A stretch of 64,000 bases of DNA from Streblospio benedicti (Eukaryota; Annelida; Polychaeta; Spionida; Spionidae), in assembly GCA_019095985.1 (NCBI GenBank), contig CM032663.1, positions 22,176,984 to 22,240,983 of the forward strand, read 5' to 3'. The notes below the pieces were generated by a model. It had not been told where the DNA came from and did no database searches. It was given only the letters and a program-made list of their open reading frames with translations. This document shows positions 1-12,977 of the stretch, piece by piece (position 1 is the first letter of the stretch; the number at the start of each line of letters is the position of its first letter). The translations under genes and the position numbers were made by a program.

Positions 1-66
1 CTGATGCTTTAACATCAAAACGTGTGAAAACGTGCCAATCCAAACAAAGCAAACCCCTCTAAGAAT

Positions 67-171
67 CTTTAAAAGGCCTGCACACTTCCTCCTGCGCAAT
101 TCCACTACTACACAGCGCAACTTTCAGCTCCTCCTCTCCTGGCTGCCACAAGTTTGTGCGGCCCATAAAAG
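67..171 (+). promoter_or_regulatory. possible promoter and non-coding first exon
   Basis: A TATA-like TTTAAAAGG at 68-76 is followed by a locally GC-richer stretch that ends in a textbook splice donor, AAAAG|GTAAGT, with the GT at 172-173. This could be the 5' end of a plus-strand gene with its first intron starting at 172. No downstream exon or open reading frame in the window supports it, so it is only a hint. Confidence 0.2.
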
Positions 172-340
172 GTAAGTGTCGGCTGCTGATGGCGCCTTTA
201 CGACACCTGGCGGCCTGCCGTAAATCAGCGTCACGCCGTCACGTGGTCGCCGCAGTAATTAACACACTTCCAGGAGAGCGGGAGGGCGTCGTACTTTTAA
301 TGCCCGTGCAAGTCGATATTTCAACTTTGTCAACTTTTTT

Positions 341-485
341 TACTGTTGTTGTTTGTTGCTTGTTGTTTGTTGCTTGCTGTTTGTTTTGTTGTTGTTTGTT
401 TTTGTTGTTGTTGCTCCTGCTGCTCTTGCTGCTGCTGCTCTTGCTGCTGCTCTTGCTGCTGCTGCTGCTGCTCCTCCTCCTCCTC

Positions 486-524
<39 letters not shown>

Positions 525-536
525 CCTGCTGCTTCC

Positions 537-595
<59 letters not shown>

Positions 596-612
596 CCTGC
601 TGCTGCTGCCGT
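341..612. repeat. interrupted CTG/CAG trinucleotide repeat
   Basis: A TTG-rich lead-in (about 341-412) passes into long runs of TGC/CTG, with CTC, CCT and TTCCTGC interruptions. The two purest runs are about 489-530 and 543-594. All three forward frames stay open (poly-Leu, poly-Cys, poly-Ala), as expected of a triplet repeat, so the open frames are not evidence of a gene. Confidence 0.9.
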
Positions 613-632
613 ATGGAGCCTATCAGGGTAAT

Positions 633-776
633 ATATGTAGACCCGGGTCTACATCACTGGTCTACATATAATAGGGGTTTTCTGTTAATACTGTTTTAAA
701 ATGTGATAAAGTAGTCCGGCTTAGTACAAGCATGATAACCATGGTATCACCCCTCTTCTAAGAGGGGTGATAACCC
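633..776. repeat. cluster of short perfect palindromes
   Basis: A perfect 20-bp palindrome, ATGTAGACCCGGGTCTACAT, sits at about 634-653. A second hairpin at about 743-775 has a 13-bp stem (TATCACCCCTCTT, 2-nt loop, AAGAGGGGTGATA). They may be remnants of a fold-back element; no target-site duplication was found. Confidence 0.5.
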
Positions 777-2675
777 TCTCCGGGTTAGCAGATACTTCTG
801 GATCAAGATAAGCAATACAATTACATGTAAAAGAATGAAAATATACATATCACACAACCCTTCCATGGTGCTGGGGTCCATGAATTATTTTAGCAAATTT
901 CCCGCTTTATACTTAAATTTTAGCTCTTTCAATACTGAATACTCAATGTATTTTTGTAAATTTTCCACTTCCCACTTAATTTGACAGCAAATGTCGCACT
1001 TCACACTGAATATTTTAGCCATTTCCCCATTCACAACAAAAGGGCATCGGCACAGTCATGATCATCTATTGCAAGCCCACTTGCAAATCCAGTCATGTAA
1101 TTCTAATTATCTCCGTTGACTTTCTCCGTCAGGTATGTAACCTACGAAAGTAGTGCACCCGCCCCCACTATCCCACCCTAGCCTTTTCTCGTAATCAGAA
1201 TCTGCCATAGAAATGCACTGACTATTTTGCTCAAATCCCACACTTCTCCCAAAATGGGTAACTAACATAAAACATTTCTGTGTCAAATTTGGTCTATTGT
1301 ACTACATTTTTGCTATATGAGCGTTATTTGGAATGAATCGAACAAATCTACACGCTGACAGCACATAATGCAAACTGAATTTAAAAGTCTTTATATGAGA
1401 ATGAACTCTGCTAACGTGTGGAGCTTGCTGAAATTCTACATTCTACTGTTTGATCTTATGTTTGTCGAATGTTTGGTGTTGATATTAATTATATTAAGTA
1501 TTATAGAAGTCTGTCAAACATCTGATTGTGGTGGGTACAAGACCGCTAAAATGATGGCTGTGCTTTAATTAAATATGGTGATTCTTATGCTGCATTCGCG
1601 TCTTTCTTCCAGACTTGTAAAGATGTGATCTTCTCATATTTGTCCATCAAAAAGATGGCATTGAAATGTTAAAGAGCGGTCTTTTTATAGCTTTAGGTTT
1701 TTAAAACGTAGACTGTGAAAAGTTCTAATGAAATATCAGAAAAAAAATACTTTTTATATTCTCAGACACTAAAACATAAGGGAATTTAGAAGAACGTGGT
1801 TCTTTTAAATTATAACTAAAAAGAATGGGTCTTTATGGACACCATTCACATTTCGTTATGGGCGCGTACCTTGCAGAGTTGTTTTTTTTCTTGTTCTTTT
1901 TCTTCTTTTTATTATTCATCTCTGTTTGTTCTTGCAAAATGAGAAGACTTGAGTAATATATAATTATATAGATCGAAACCATTTTTACCATTACCATTGG
2001 TAAGCTATAAATAACGGACTGCATGATTCGTTTTAGAAAACAGACAAAAGTTGTCTTTTCTTACACCCCAAACATGGTCAAATTATAATTGTAGTCAACT
2101 AACCAAGAACAGTTTTTTTCCCTGGAGCATTTTTTTGTAATTTTTTCCTCTCGCTTGATCATAGTATAATTCAACCTTATCTTATTCGAGCATACCAATG
2201 ATAACCAATGAGTTCACAACTTTTTGAAAATGAAGCAAATTGTGTAAAACTGCTTTTAGACAGTCTAATAAGAGTCCCCAGAACCCACGAATGGGTCACA
2301 CCCCTCCGTAACCTCACCTAGTGCACACAACTTGCTCAAACCCGCCCCTGCACCAAGTCAACCTATCTCATGCATGTTTAAATGCACATGCCAATCACTA
2401 CAATGGGACAATGACATCTACAACAAGCCAATGAAATAATCTTCAATAACTGCGTTAGTGCAACAGATAATCTCTGGCATCGAGCAAGTGCGTGCCAAGT
2501 GCGTTCCCAGAGCCTTCAGTGCGTGTGCCTTTGAAGTCAGCCTGGGATAGGTTCACTGGGATGCATGGATGGATTTACTAGGTAGTTAATCCTTTCTGAC
2601 ATGCAATGATCCTATCTCTATTAGTGAGCTGATATCAGCCATGCATAAGTTATTAATAGAAGCACTGCGGCTGCA
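777..2675. other. intergenic, no gene recognised
   Basis: AT-rich sequence with frequent stops in all frames. The only recognisable piece is near 846-890, which resembles the right end (CCTTCCATGGTGCTGGGG) of the TTAA-flanked element at 46970-47207, so it may be a decayed end of that family. Confidence 0.5.
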
Positions 2676-3054
2676 CTTGTTGGGGTCTGCACACCACGTG
2701 ATCCTGTCAACATTTCAATCTGTTGCAATGATAATTGCATGAGCATGCTTTGAAACAGTTGTGAAGCCGTCCAGGTCTTAGGGTGTCACTGTTATCTTCG
2801 ATTTACTATCAATATTAACGTAAGGTACCAGTCGCCAGAGCTAGTTTAAATGTAGACGAAGTGCACTCGTTTGGATCTATAACCTTTTGTTGTTGTAAAC
2901 CTTCCTGTCTGTTGCAATGACACGAGAGTGCTTGGAAAAGGTTGAGTAATCCTTCCAGGGCTCAAAGTGTCACTGTAGTTAAGTTATCTTCGGTTTGCGT
3001 TGCTATGACCAAAGATATCTCATTTTGATTAATCTTTATTCTTCTTTTTTCTCT

Positions 3055-3358
<304 letters not shown>

Positions 3359-3934
3359 CTATGTCTGTGGGTCTGTGTGGCACTGTGTCTTTTTTTTTGG
3401 GGGGGGTGATATGATTGGATGCAGTGTTAATACAATATTGTACATGCATAATTCCTTGGATGCACATAACTACAAATTCTATTTTCACTTCAGGACATTG
3501 AATTTATGTATTAAATCAGGCTCTGCCACCCCAGCAACTAGGACAATATGAAATATAGTATAACAAAACAAAATGTAGTCTACCCTCCTACGGTTGGGTG
3601 GGCTCTGCATGTCAGCTGCTATCAAGATTTGTATATAATGCTTTATAAAAAATACAATTATCCACATTTATTAGTGCAAGCCAGTTAGTGTAGGATTCAC
3701 GGTAGAACAGTTCAAAAATGAACTTGTACTTGAAATTATGAACAGCATATCTACCATATTGTCTGGTGAATAAGTAATGTGTTCATTTTGCAAAAGATAC
3801 GCACTTATGATAGTATACGTATTTGTAAGTCACTAGTGGTACATGTATATAGATTATTAGATATTGACTGAATTTGAAACCAATGCTCTGGAATGTTGAA
3901 TTAAGCAGACATACCTTGAGTAAATTTCATGACA

Positions 3935-4128
3935 CAGTAGACCTCTATATTAAGACTACTCAGGGGTGAGTGGCTACCTCAAGTTGTCTTAATAGGGCGG
4001 TGGTCTCTGTAGGGGGTTTATGTTGGTCTCTTTGTTATTACGATTTGATGGGACAAGACATCTCTTGTTAAAGAGGTGGTCTCTTTATAGAGAAGGTCTT
4101 TCCACTCTCCATCGGATGTTCTACTGTA
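3935..4128. mobile_element. CAGT-ended MITE (copy A)
   Basis: The left end ACAGTAGACCTC and right end TGTTCTACTGTA are inverted. The body has the GGTCTC/TATAGAG words seen in other members of this window-wide family (see 14567-14733). No coding capacity. Confidence 0.6.
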
Positions 4129-4551
4129 TATTTAAATCATGGTCGGCCTACGGGAGCTTCTTTTGCACTGCACATATGTTCAGTGTTACAATATCTACGT
4201 GTGGGTTAGGTAGCAGCTTTTTAACGGGTAACATTCGGTGGGCTAGACTTGCTCCAAAAGCAAAAGCAATGCTCAGTTTTTCTTACTTAAATGTAATATG
4301 GTACGTCTGACGTTTGCAAACATTTTGTATATTCTTTTTTTCCACTCTTCTCATATTTTCTCTCCTTCAGCACTCTACAGATATCCATTCAGAAATCATA
4401 TCACTTTTTCAACATTTGTAACTAATTGTTATTAGATTACATGTTAGTGTTTGTTTAGTTATACATGTATTTTATTTACCAATGACATAAATTGCATTAT
4501 TATAATGTAAATTAATCTATCCTATATAGTGTATATAGGGTCCACATAAAA

Positions 4552-4680
4552 TACAGTTTATTACTTTGAACCAAGAGATGATATAAACAAGAAAACTTGT
4601 AAGCTTTCCCCCATAGTATGGGTGAAAGTTCACAAGTTTGCTTGTATATATTATCCTTTGATTCAAAGTAATAAACTGTA
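4552..4680. mobile_element. 129-bp fully palindromic MITE (copy A)
   Basis: The ends TACAGTTTATTACTTTGAA and TTCAAAGTAATAAACTGTA are perfect inverts flanked by TA, and the middle (AACTTGTAAGCTTTC paired with GAAAGTTCACAAGTT) also folds back. The element would form one long hairpin. A TA target and CAGT termini suggest a Tc1/mariner-type non-autonomous element. A 129-bp partner lies at 8796-8924. Confidence 0.8.
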
Positions 4681-5446
4681 TATTTATATGAACTAGCTGG
4701 CCCGTCTCCGTACGGAGACTAATTTTTTGTGTGATGGAAACGAAAATGTAAAAAAAAAAGAAAAAATCCATTTTGTTTGAATTTTTTTGCGTGAAACATA
4801 ATGCACTGAAATTTGACCGACCCCCCCTCTGATTATTTTAGGAGCTGACTATTTTGTGTATGAAAATGTGAAATTATTCCAGTGGTTATAAACACAGTCC
4901 AGGATTAGCGTTTTGTCGGTTTCTCAAAGAAAGCCATTTTCATTTGGACTTTTGACCATACTATCCATAGAGAACAATGTTTTGAATTGACACTCCAACA
5001 TAATTGTAGAGTTATTTATTATCATAATAGAGGTTGTAACAGTGGATTCGGAATCACATCTCGGATGTCATCAGACATTCTGTTTATCATGAAATGGAAT
5101 TATCGCTCACTGTCCATGCTTTTCACAACTTTCACTGATAATCGTGAGATCTACTTACCTGCCACTTATGTTGAACAATCAGTGATATGCATTCGTGAAG
5201 ATAGCGTGCACGTTCGTATCCAAGAACAGGTGTCTGTTAACAAATTAGATTAAAAGTGATACATTTTGTAGATATTATTGTTTACTTACCATCTGGGACT
5301 GACTATATTTACGGACCGGATATTACGTAACCACAAACTGTGGAATTGACTATTTTACAGAACCGTAATAGCTCTGTATGCGACATGCAGAGGTATAGAT
5401 GAATGATGTGTTGCAATGTTTTGTGAATTTCTTTTTATGTTTATAG

Positions 5447-5960
5447 CAGGCCCGCGTCCTACGGACGCAAATGGATAGTCCATCAATTTATAACAGCACG
5501 ACGATTAATCTCAACAGTCGCGGCGGTTTTGGTTTCGAGTAGTAGGGGGACGTTATGTACGATATGTACCGTTCCGTGCTCCGTTGGAGGAAAATTCTGG
5601 TTAATTTTGATTAATTGTGCGTGTAAATTGTTCGCCTTTACACGTAGTCGTGTCGCACGTCCGACGTACGATGTCATAGCAACGGAGTTGTGAAACTATT
5701 ATCGGGACAGTCGTTTTTACCCGGAAGTAAGCGGTCTCGTAGAAAACCCGTTGTCGACTCGACATTTATGAAGCAGTTTTCTCGTAAATTAAGAGAGATT
5801 GAAACGCACAGTGATTATGGGAACATTGAAATAGTAGTAAGGCAGGGAACGCGTCTAGGTTTGAAGCGCAAAACGGCACTGGTGGGTAAAAAATGTCCGA
5901 AATTCGAGATTCACTACGGGGGCGCCGCTTTCGAAGCAAGGTCAGTAATTATATATTATT
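5447..5960. repeat. 515-bp unit, first copy
   Basis: Begins GGCCCG followed by stem GCGTCC / loop TAC / stem GGACGC (5454-5468) and ends at GGTCAGTAATTATATA. It carries an open frame of about 100 codons on the plus strand (about 5650-5962) with basic, Arg/Lys-rich content. No protein family was recognised. The second copy starts 520 bp downstream. Confidence 0.75.
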
Positions 5961-5962
5961 AA

Positions 5963-6475
5963 CTAGCCGGCCCGCGTCCTACGGACGCAAATGGATAGTC
6001 CATCAATTTATAACAGCACGACGATTAATCTCAACAGTCGTGCGGTTTTTGTTTCGAGTAGGCGGGGACGTTATGTACGATATGTACCGTTCCGTGCTCC
6101 GTTGGAGGAAAATTCTGGTTAATTTTGATTAATTGTGCGTGTAAATTGTTCGCCTTACACGTAGTCGTGTCGCACGTCCGACGTACGATGTCATAGCAAC
6201 GGAGTTGTGAAACTATTATCGGGACAGTCGTTTTTACCCGGAAGTAAGCGGTCTCGTAGAAAACCCGTTGTCGACTCGACATTTATGAAGCAGTTTTCTC
6301 GTAAATTAAGAGAGATTGAAACGCACAGTGATTATGGGAACATTGAAATAGTAGTAAGGCAGGGAACGCGTCTAGGTTTGAAGCGCAAAACGGCACTGGT
6401 GGGTAAAAAATGTCCGAAATTCGAGATTCACTACGGGGGCGCCGCTTTGAAGCAAAGGTCAGTAATTATATATAA
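5963..6475. repeat. 515-bp unit, second copy
   Basis: Near-identical to the unit at 5447-5960, with a few one-base indels and the same hairpin at 5974-5988. The plus-strand open frame is kept (about 6170-6503). Because the copies are so similar, conservation of the frame is weak evidence for coding. Confidence 0.75.
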
Positions 6476-6972
6476 ATTAAAAAATGAACCACTCCGCGTT
6501 TAACCATGAATTTATTTTTTTAATCTTAATCCAAACCGGTTTTGTGGTTAGCTAATCTGTTATAGAGAGAAGCCTATACTACTTAAAGCATGTCCATCAA
6601 ATGGATTAAATTGCATCACTCACTTTACAGTAAACCTCCCCAGGGTTTCATTCATAATTGCTAGTACTTTTAGTACGCGATAATGGGATTAATTCAATTA
6701 ACTTTATATTGTCTATTTTGGACCATAACATTCATGCCTCAATGATTGCGTACAATATGAGTAATGAAGCAGAATTAATTTTACTCACAACATTGGAGTC
6801 CTCGGCAGGACAATGCTCTGTACTTGGCTAAGAGTAATTTATTTATTTGGGAACACAGCCATGCATGAGAATAACGTCTTTGCGGTAAGCATAGGCTTGT
6901 ACAATGCATCAATTTTCAGCTTTCGGTCAACTTCCTTTTTATTGGTTTTAGCTGATATTGATATGAGTATTT

Positions 6973-7072
6973 NNNNNNNNNNNNNNNNNNNNNNNNNNNN
7001 NNNNNNNNNNNNNNNNNNNNNNNNNNNNNNNNNNNNNNNNNNNNNNNNNNNNNNNNNNNNNNNNNNNNNNNN
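6973..7072. other. 100-N assembly gap
   Basis: Exactly 100 N, a placeholder length. It separates the two overlapping copies of the 2676-9883 block. Confidence 0.99.
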
Positions 7073-7433
7073 CCTCCAGGCCCTTTTAAAGGGTGTCACA
7101 TGCTAGACTGCTACTTTGTTAGTGGCTGCACACCAGGTCCTGTCAACATTTATAATTGTTGCAATGCATTGTATGAGATCTTACAACAGTTGTGAACCTT
7201 CCAGGTCTGTGCACTGTTATCATCAAATTTTAAATATTAACGTAAGTCCGTCCAGAGCTATTAAAGTGGGTCACTCGTTTATCTATCTTGGTTTAACCTT
7301 CCTTTAATGACAAAGTTAAAAGGGAGTAATCCTTCGGGCTAAAGTGTCACTGTAGTTTAAGTTGATCTGTGTGTTTTGGTGCTATGACCAAAGATATTAT
7401 GTCTTGTTAATCTGTTGTGCTTTTGTTGTGTGC

Positions 7434-7519
<86 letters not shown>

Positions 7520-7610
7520 TGTGGCTGTGTGGCTGTGGCTGTGTGTGTGTGGCTGTGTGGCTGTGTGTGTGTGTGTGGCTGTGGCTGTGTGGCTGTGTGG
7601 CTGTGTCTAT
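7434..7610. repeat. GT microsatellite (copy B)
   Basis: About 42 GT units followed by irregular GTGTGGCT/GTGGCT repeats; the allelic counterpart of 3056-3358 but much shorter. Confidence 0.9.
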
Positions 7611-8178
7611 GTCGCGTAAGATACCATGTAACTGTGTGCTTAACTTTTTTTTTTTTTGCAGGGGGGGGGTGATATGATTGGATGCATTGTTAATACAATA
7701 ACTACATAATTCCTTGGATTTTCATTTTCACTTGGACATTGGAATTTATGTATTAAATCAGGCTCTGCCACCCCAGCAACTAGGACAATATGAAATATAG
7801 TATAACAAAAACAAAATGTAGTCTACCCTCCTACGGTTGGGTGGGCTCTAAATGTCAGCTGCTATCAAGATTTGTATATAATGCTTTATATAAAAATACA
7901 ATTATCCACATTTATTAGTGCAAGCCAGTTAGTGTAAGGATTCACGGTAGAACAGTTCAAAAATGAACTTGTACTTGAAATTATGAACAGCATATCTACC
8001 ATATTGTCTGGTGAATAAGTAATGTGTTCATTTTGCAAAAGATACGCACTTATGATAGTATACGTATTTGTAAGTCACTAGTGGTACATGTATATAGATT
8101 ATTAGATATTGACTGAATTTGAAACCAATGCTCTAGAATGTTGAATTAAGCAGACATATCTTGAGTAAATTTCATGAC

Positions 8179-8373
8179 ACAGTAGACCTCTATATTAAGA
8201 CTACTCAGGGGTGAGTGGCTACCTCAAGTTGTCTTAATAGGGCGGTGGTCTCTGTAGGGGGTTTATGTTGGTCTCTTTGTTATTACGATTTGATGGGACA
8301 AGACATCTCTTGTTAAAGAGGTGGTCTCTTTATAGAGAAGGTCTTTCCACTCTCCATCGGATGTTCTACTGTA
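8179..8373. mobile_element. CAGT-ended MITE (copy B)
   Basis: Counterpart of 3935-4128, nearly identical. Confidence 0.6.
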
Positions 8374-8795
8374 TATTTAAATCATGGTCGGCCTACGGGA
8401 GCTTCTTTTGCACTGCACATATGTTCAGTGTTACAATATCTACGTGTGGGTTAGGTAGCAGCTTTTTAAGGGTAACATTCGGTGGGCTAGACTTGCTCCA
8501 AAAGCAAAAGCAATGCTCAGTTTTTCTTACTTAAATGTAATATGGTACGTCTGACGTTTGCAAACATTTTGTATATTCTTTTTTTCCACTCTTCTCATAT
8601 TTTCTCTCCTTCAGCACTCTACAGATATCCATTCAGAAATCATATCACTTTTTCAACATTTGTAACTAATTGTTATTAGATTACATGTTAGTGTTTGTTT
8701 AGTTATACATGTATTTTATTTACCAATGACATAAATTGCATTATTATAATGTAAATTAATCTATCCTATATAGTGTATATAGGGTCCACATAAAA

Positions 8796-8924
8796 TACAG
8801 TTTATTACTTTGAACCAAGAGATGATATAAACAAGAAAACTTGTAAGCTTTCCCCCATAGTATGGGTGAAAGTTCACAAGTTTGCTTGTATATATTATCC
8901 TTTGATTCAAAGTAATAAACTGTA
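8796..8924. mobile_element. 129-bp palindromic MITE (copy B)
   Basis: Counterpart of 4552-4680; same length and ends. Confidence 0.8.
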
Positions 8925-10230
8925 TATTTATATGAATTACATTATCCGCTACCAAAATCGAATCCATGGGAATTTGAATACAACAATCTATATTGTTGAG
9001 CCATATTTTCTAAAATTATCATATTTCTTTTATTAATTGATAAATGTCACGAATCAACACTGAAAACAATATTATAAATAGCAGTAGAAAGAATTTTCTA
9101 ATTTTGAAAAAAAAATGTATGTACCTCAACATACATAAATGGTCTGTCATGAAAGAGAAAAGAGTCGCTTCGTATATCAGAGCGACACGGTGCATAACGC
9201 AAACAGAACATATTATTATTACCTCTTGCCGATTGCATTGTGATTACGATTCCCAATGAAGTGATTGTTGGCCTTGTTGAATTGATAGTTAGTTGTCTTG
9301 AGTTTTATAACTATCACTGTCTATTTGTGCAAGTTTACGAGTATTAATTTAGATTATTTCTATTTAAAACTATATTTCTAAAAGTATAAATTAAAAAATG
9401 AACCACTCCGCGTTTAACCATGAATTTATTTTTTAATCTTAATCCAACCGGTTTTGTGGTTAGCTAATCTGTTATAGAGAGAAGCCTATACTACTTAAAG
9501 CATGTCCATCAAAGGGATTAAATTGCATCACTCACTTTTACAGTAAACCTCCCAGGGTTTCATTCATAATTGCTAGTACTTTTAGTACGCGATAATGGGA
9601 TTAATTCAATTAACTTTATATTGTCTATTTTGGACCATAACATTCATGCCTCAATGATTGCGTACAATATGAGTAATGAAGCAGAATTAATTTTACTCAC
9701 AACATTGGAGTCCTCGGCAGGACAATGCTCTGTACTTGGCTAAGAGTAATTTATTTATTTGGGAACACAGCCATGCATGAGAATAACGTCTTTGCGGTAA
9801 GCATAGGCTTGTACAATGCATCAATTTTCAGCTTTCGGTCAACTTCCTTTATTGGTTTTAGCTGATATTGATATGAGTATTTTTACATTTAGACTCGCAT
9901 ATCTCTTTCGCTGAGTGCAGTTCTATCACTATATTGACTTTAACATGAAATATATCAATTGTAGAAATTTCCTTGGTGTCAGACATGCGAGAAAAGCAAT
10001 GTGAGAGATGTGTGATTTACATTTACTCATAGATTTAATTACTGTTCCAGTCATTTTTGCTATCTTAAACTTATTCGGCTTCAATATTCGGGAATTCTCT
10101 TACCCTAGCTTCAGGTCCAGTGTGGTGAAGACAATTCCAACCTCCCTTCAAGTTCACTTTAAACTTTAAAAGTCAAATATCAAAGGGGGAAAGCTGCATA
10201 TTTCACAGTGGAAGTAACATCTTGTAAGGG

Positions 10231-10303
10231 ATGTGCTACCTAAACGTTTGATCAAGACACAAAGCTGAATTACACCCTGTTAACTTGCATACATATTTTA
10301 GGT
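10231..10303. repeat. 73-bp repeat, first copy
   Basis: Matches 11551-11623 with a single mismatch (fourth base). The core starts GCTACCTAAACG and ends ATATTTTAGGT; the outer ACCTAAA and TTTAGGT are inverted. The flanks are unrelated, so it is a short unit of its own. Confidence 0.85.
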
Positions 10304-10689
10304 TGCCTTTTTAATCAGGAAGATAGCTAGAATTTTTAGCTGCTACCCGTGATATAAATGTGTCTGTACATGCAGTGAGCTGGAAGATGTTTTATACTTT
10401 TTACACAGTATAAGCTCGAATACAGATCACCACTATGTGAGATTCGCATATATATAAAGGCCCATTTTTAAAGTTGGAAAATCAGTGTTAGATGCATAGA
10501 AAAATACTGTAAAGTGCAAACAAACTCATTATCTATTCTGATTGCATAACACTTATTCATTTTATTGCGTGGTATGACAAACTGAAACATTTGAAGCAAG
10601 CATTTCTATGTTAATCATACTAGTTCTCCTATACATCAAATGTAGTATATATACCCACCTTCCTCTCCCTCTATGCTGGAGCATGACAC

Positions 10690-10972
<283 letters not shown>

Positions 10973-11224
10973 TCATTGACCCTCAAGTTAGCCATGATTA
11001 AAACCTGTGTCAAAGTAATAGGGTCCTAATTTCCTCCCAGAACTGACATGCATTAATGATTAACCCTCACAGCGAACAGGAAAAACTGGCAGCTGTCACT
11101 CTTTAACACCCAGCCTGGTGAAATTAGTCAGGTCAATGAGGTGGCTGGACTCATTGGGTCAATATGAGGAGCAATTATACCTTCTTGCGATACACGAATG
11201 GAGAGACCGGCAAACCTAGGTCCT

Positions 11225-11345
11225 ACTTAACGGTTCGGTGGAGGGGGGGGGTATAAGGATGTAAGATGTGTGGGGATGGCTGAAGAAAGAGGGGGTGGGG
11301 AAAGAAGAATTTGGGGTGGGTTAGGGCAAAATAGAGATATGGAAA
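11225..11345. other. G-rich purine tract
   Basis: Several G runs of four or more on one strand (e.g. near 11240-11250, 11290-11300, 11313-11322) give a potential G-quadruplex region. No gene nearby. Confidence 0.4.
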
Positions 11346-11550
11346 ATTAGACAAAAAATGAGGGAAGGGCTAATTTTTTGACTCATTATAAACCCCATGC
11401 ATAGGGGCAGTTAGGTTTGTCTTTTAAATAGGACATCCAGATCTCATACAGTGGAACTCTGGTAACTCGAGTTGAAGGAAGGATGAAGCAATTTCAAATT
11501 AAGTTTGTCTTTTAAAGTGGATCATCTGATTAGAAATCTTTAGTTTTGTC

Positions 11551-11623
11551 ATGGGCTACCTAAACGTTTGATCAAGACACAAAGCTGAATTACACCCTGT
11601 TAACTTGCATACATATTTTAGGT
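11551..11623. repeat. 73-bp repeat, second copy
   Basis: Second copy of 10231-10303, exactly 1320 bp downstream in the same orientation. Just after it, CAAATAATGGTATTTTCCC is tandemly doubled (about 11630-11670). Confidence 0.85.
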
Positions 11624-11679
11624 ACCTGAACAAATAATGGTATTTTCCCACAAATAATGGTATTTTCCCCAGAGCTTCA

Positions 11680-12970
11680 GCAAAACCAGCATAATGCTAA
11701 TGCACAAGTGCGTGCAGATGCTAGACCCATGTACCATTTACATCTCTGTCGTGACCATTTTGTTTACATTATAAACAGTTTCTTTTCTTTTATCTATTAA
11801 AACCATTAGCTGTGTATATTTAGGCTGGGCTCTCACTGAATTAATCCATTAGCGTTTCTGTGGCAAAATTGTCAAATGCTTTTGTACGAAAAAAAGGGTG
11901 TGCATGTGTGCACACAGTCATGTCTGGATCATGTCGGTTGGGGTAAACTAGTCCAGATTATTGAAGCTGAATCAATCACTGTGATGTAGATATTGTTAAT
12001 TGGACAGGTTTGAAAAATGAAGAATAATATTTTCCCCATATATAATTATAATTATGTACGGCACAGTTGGATCTAATTTCAGTGGAATCTTTTTTACATA
12101 TGGACACCTTTGAAAGAAGGCACTAGTCTTCATGACCAATAAATGCGGGCTGACTTTGGCTATGATATATAAAACGGAGTAAAAGAAGCATGTTCAGTGT
12201 TTGCAGGTGTCCGGTATAGACGGTTTTTGTTATATCATTCATGAAAAAAGGTGAACCAAAACCATATTCAGGGGTAGACCCCGCTGCCCCCCCCCACCCA
12301 CCCTTTCTCACAAATTCAAAAACCTGGATCTACTAGACTTAGTGCGAAAAGTGGTCACGTAAATCAAGTGTCCATTATTCAAGTAGAATAAACGGCCTTC
12401 ACTTCATGTTAGTTGGACCTTATCTGTAGAATAAACAACCATACAATGACAGAGTAACCACTGCTCTCCAGACAAGACAAATCTTCATGTAAACAGATTA
12501 AAAACAGTATTAAACAGTATGTCTAACACATGTGTGTTTGACATATACAATGCACATGGTGAATGCAATTCTATTTATAGTGAAGCTGATATGCCTATAT
12601 AGTACAACACACATTTGCTATAAAGTAACAACTCCCCATTTATAGTCCGCGATAACTTGCAGGAAAACTCCGTAGGCTTCCCGTGACTTGCAACAATGAA
12701 CCGCATATAGGTAAGGTACCAAGAATGAAGCAGACTATTTACACTCCCGAGCTTTGCAGTCAGCCAAGGTACGCTGTCACATTTATTTTCCCGGGGATTA
12801 GCGCGTTTGCTAATTTTTACATTGTCGTTTGGTCAAAAGGGAAAAGAAATGGCATTTGGAAAGGGCTGTATCTTTTTAGAGCTCATGTTCACATGGATTA
12901 GTTGGTTGAGTATTGGTTTGTAGGATTGGTAAATATTGTGAAGCTGTGATGCTGCCAGTCCCTCAGAGTT
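11680..12970. other. intergenic, no gene recognised
   Basis: AT-rich, stop-rich in all frames. At about 12315 the phrase AAAAACCTGGATCTACTAG occurs; the related AAAAAACCTGGATCT recurs near 16040 and 29680, suggesting a dispersed repeat end. Confidence 0.4.
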
Positions 12971-12977
12971 GTTTGGT

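Larger units (their letters stand above)
4692..6475. mobile_element. composite insertion present only in copy A
   Basis: It starts with CTAGCTGGCCCG plus a short hairpin. It contains a first unit (4692 to about 5446) and then two near-identical units of about 515 bp (see next two entries), each beginning with the same GGCCCG core and a hairpin. Copy B lacks all of it. The repeated units are clearly richer in CpG and GC than their surroundings, pointing to an inserted element of unknown family. Confidence 0.6.
7073..9883. repeat. copy B of the block repeated across the gap
   Basis: Its start at 7073 matches about 2676 and its end matches the last bases before the gap (6972), after which B continues into unique sequence at about 9884. 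The first 350 bp are indel-rich against copy A. It carries 8937-9385, a 450-bp stretch replaced in A by the composite insertion. Confidence 0.85.

Noticed and set aside
156-699. Three overlapping poly-Leu, poly-Cys and poly-Ala open frames
   Set aside because: All come from the CTG repeat; three frames open at once is a repeat signature, not coding.
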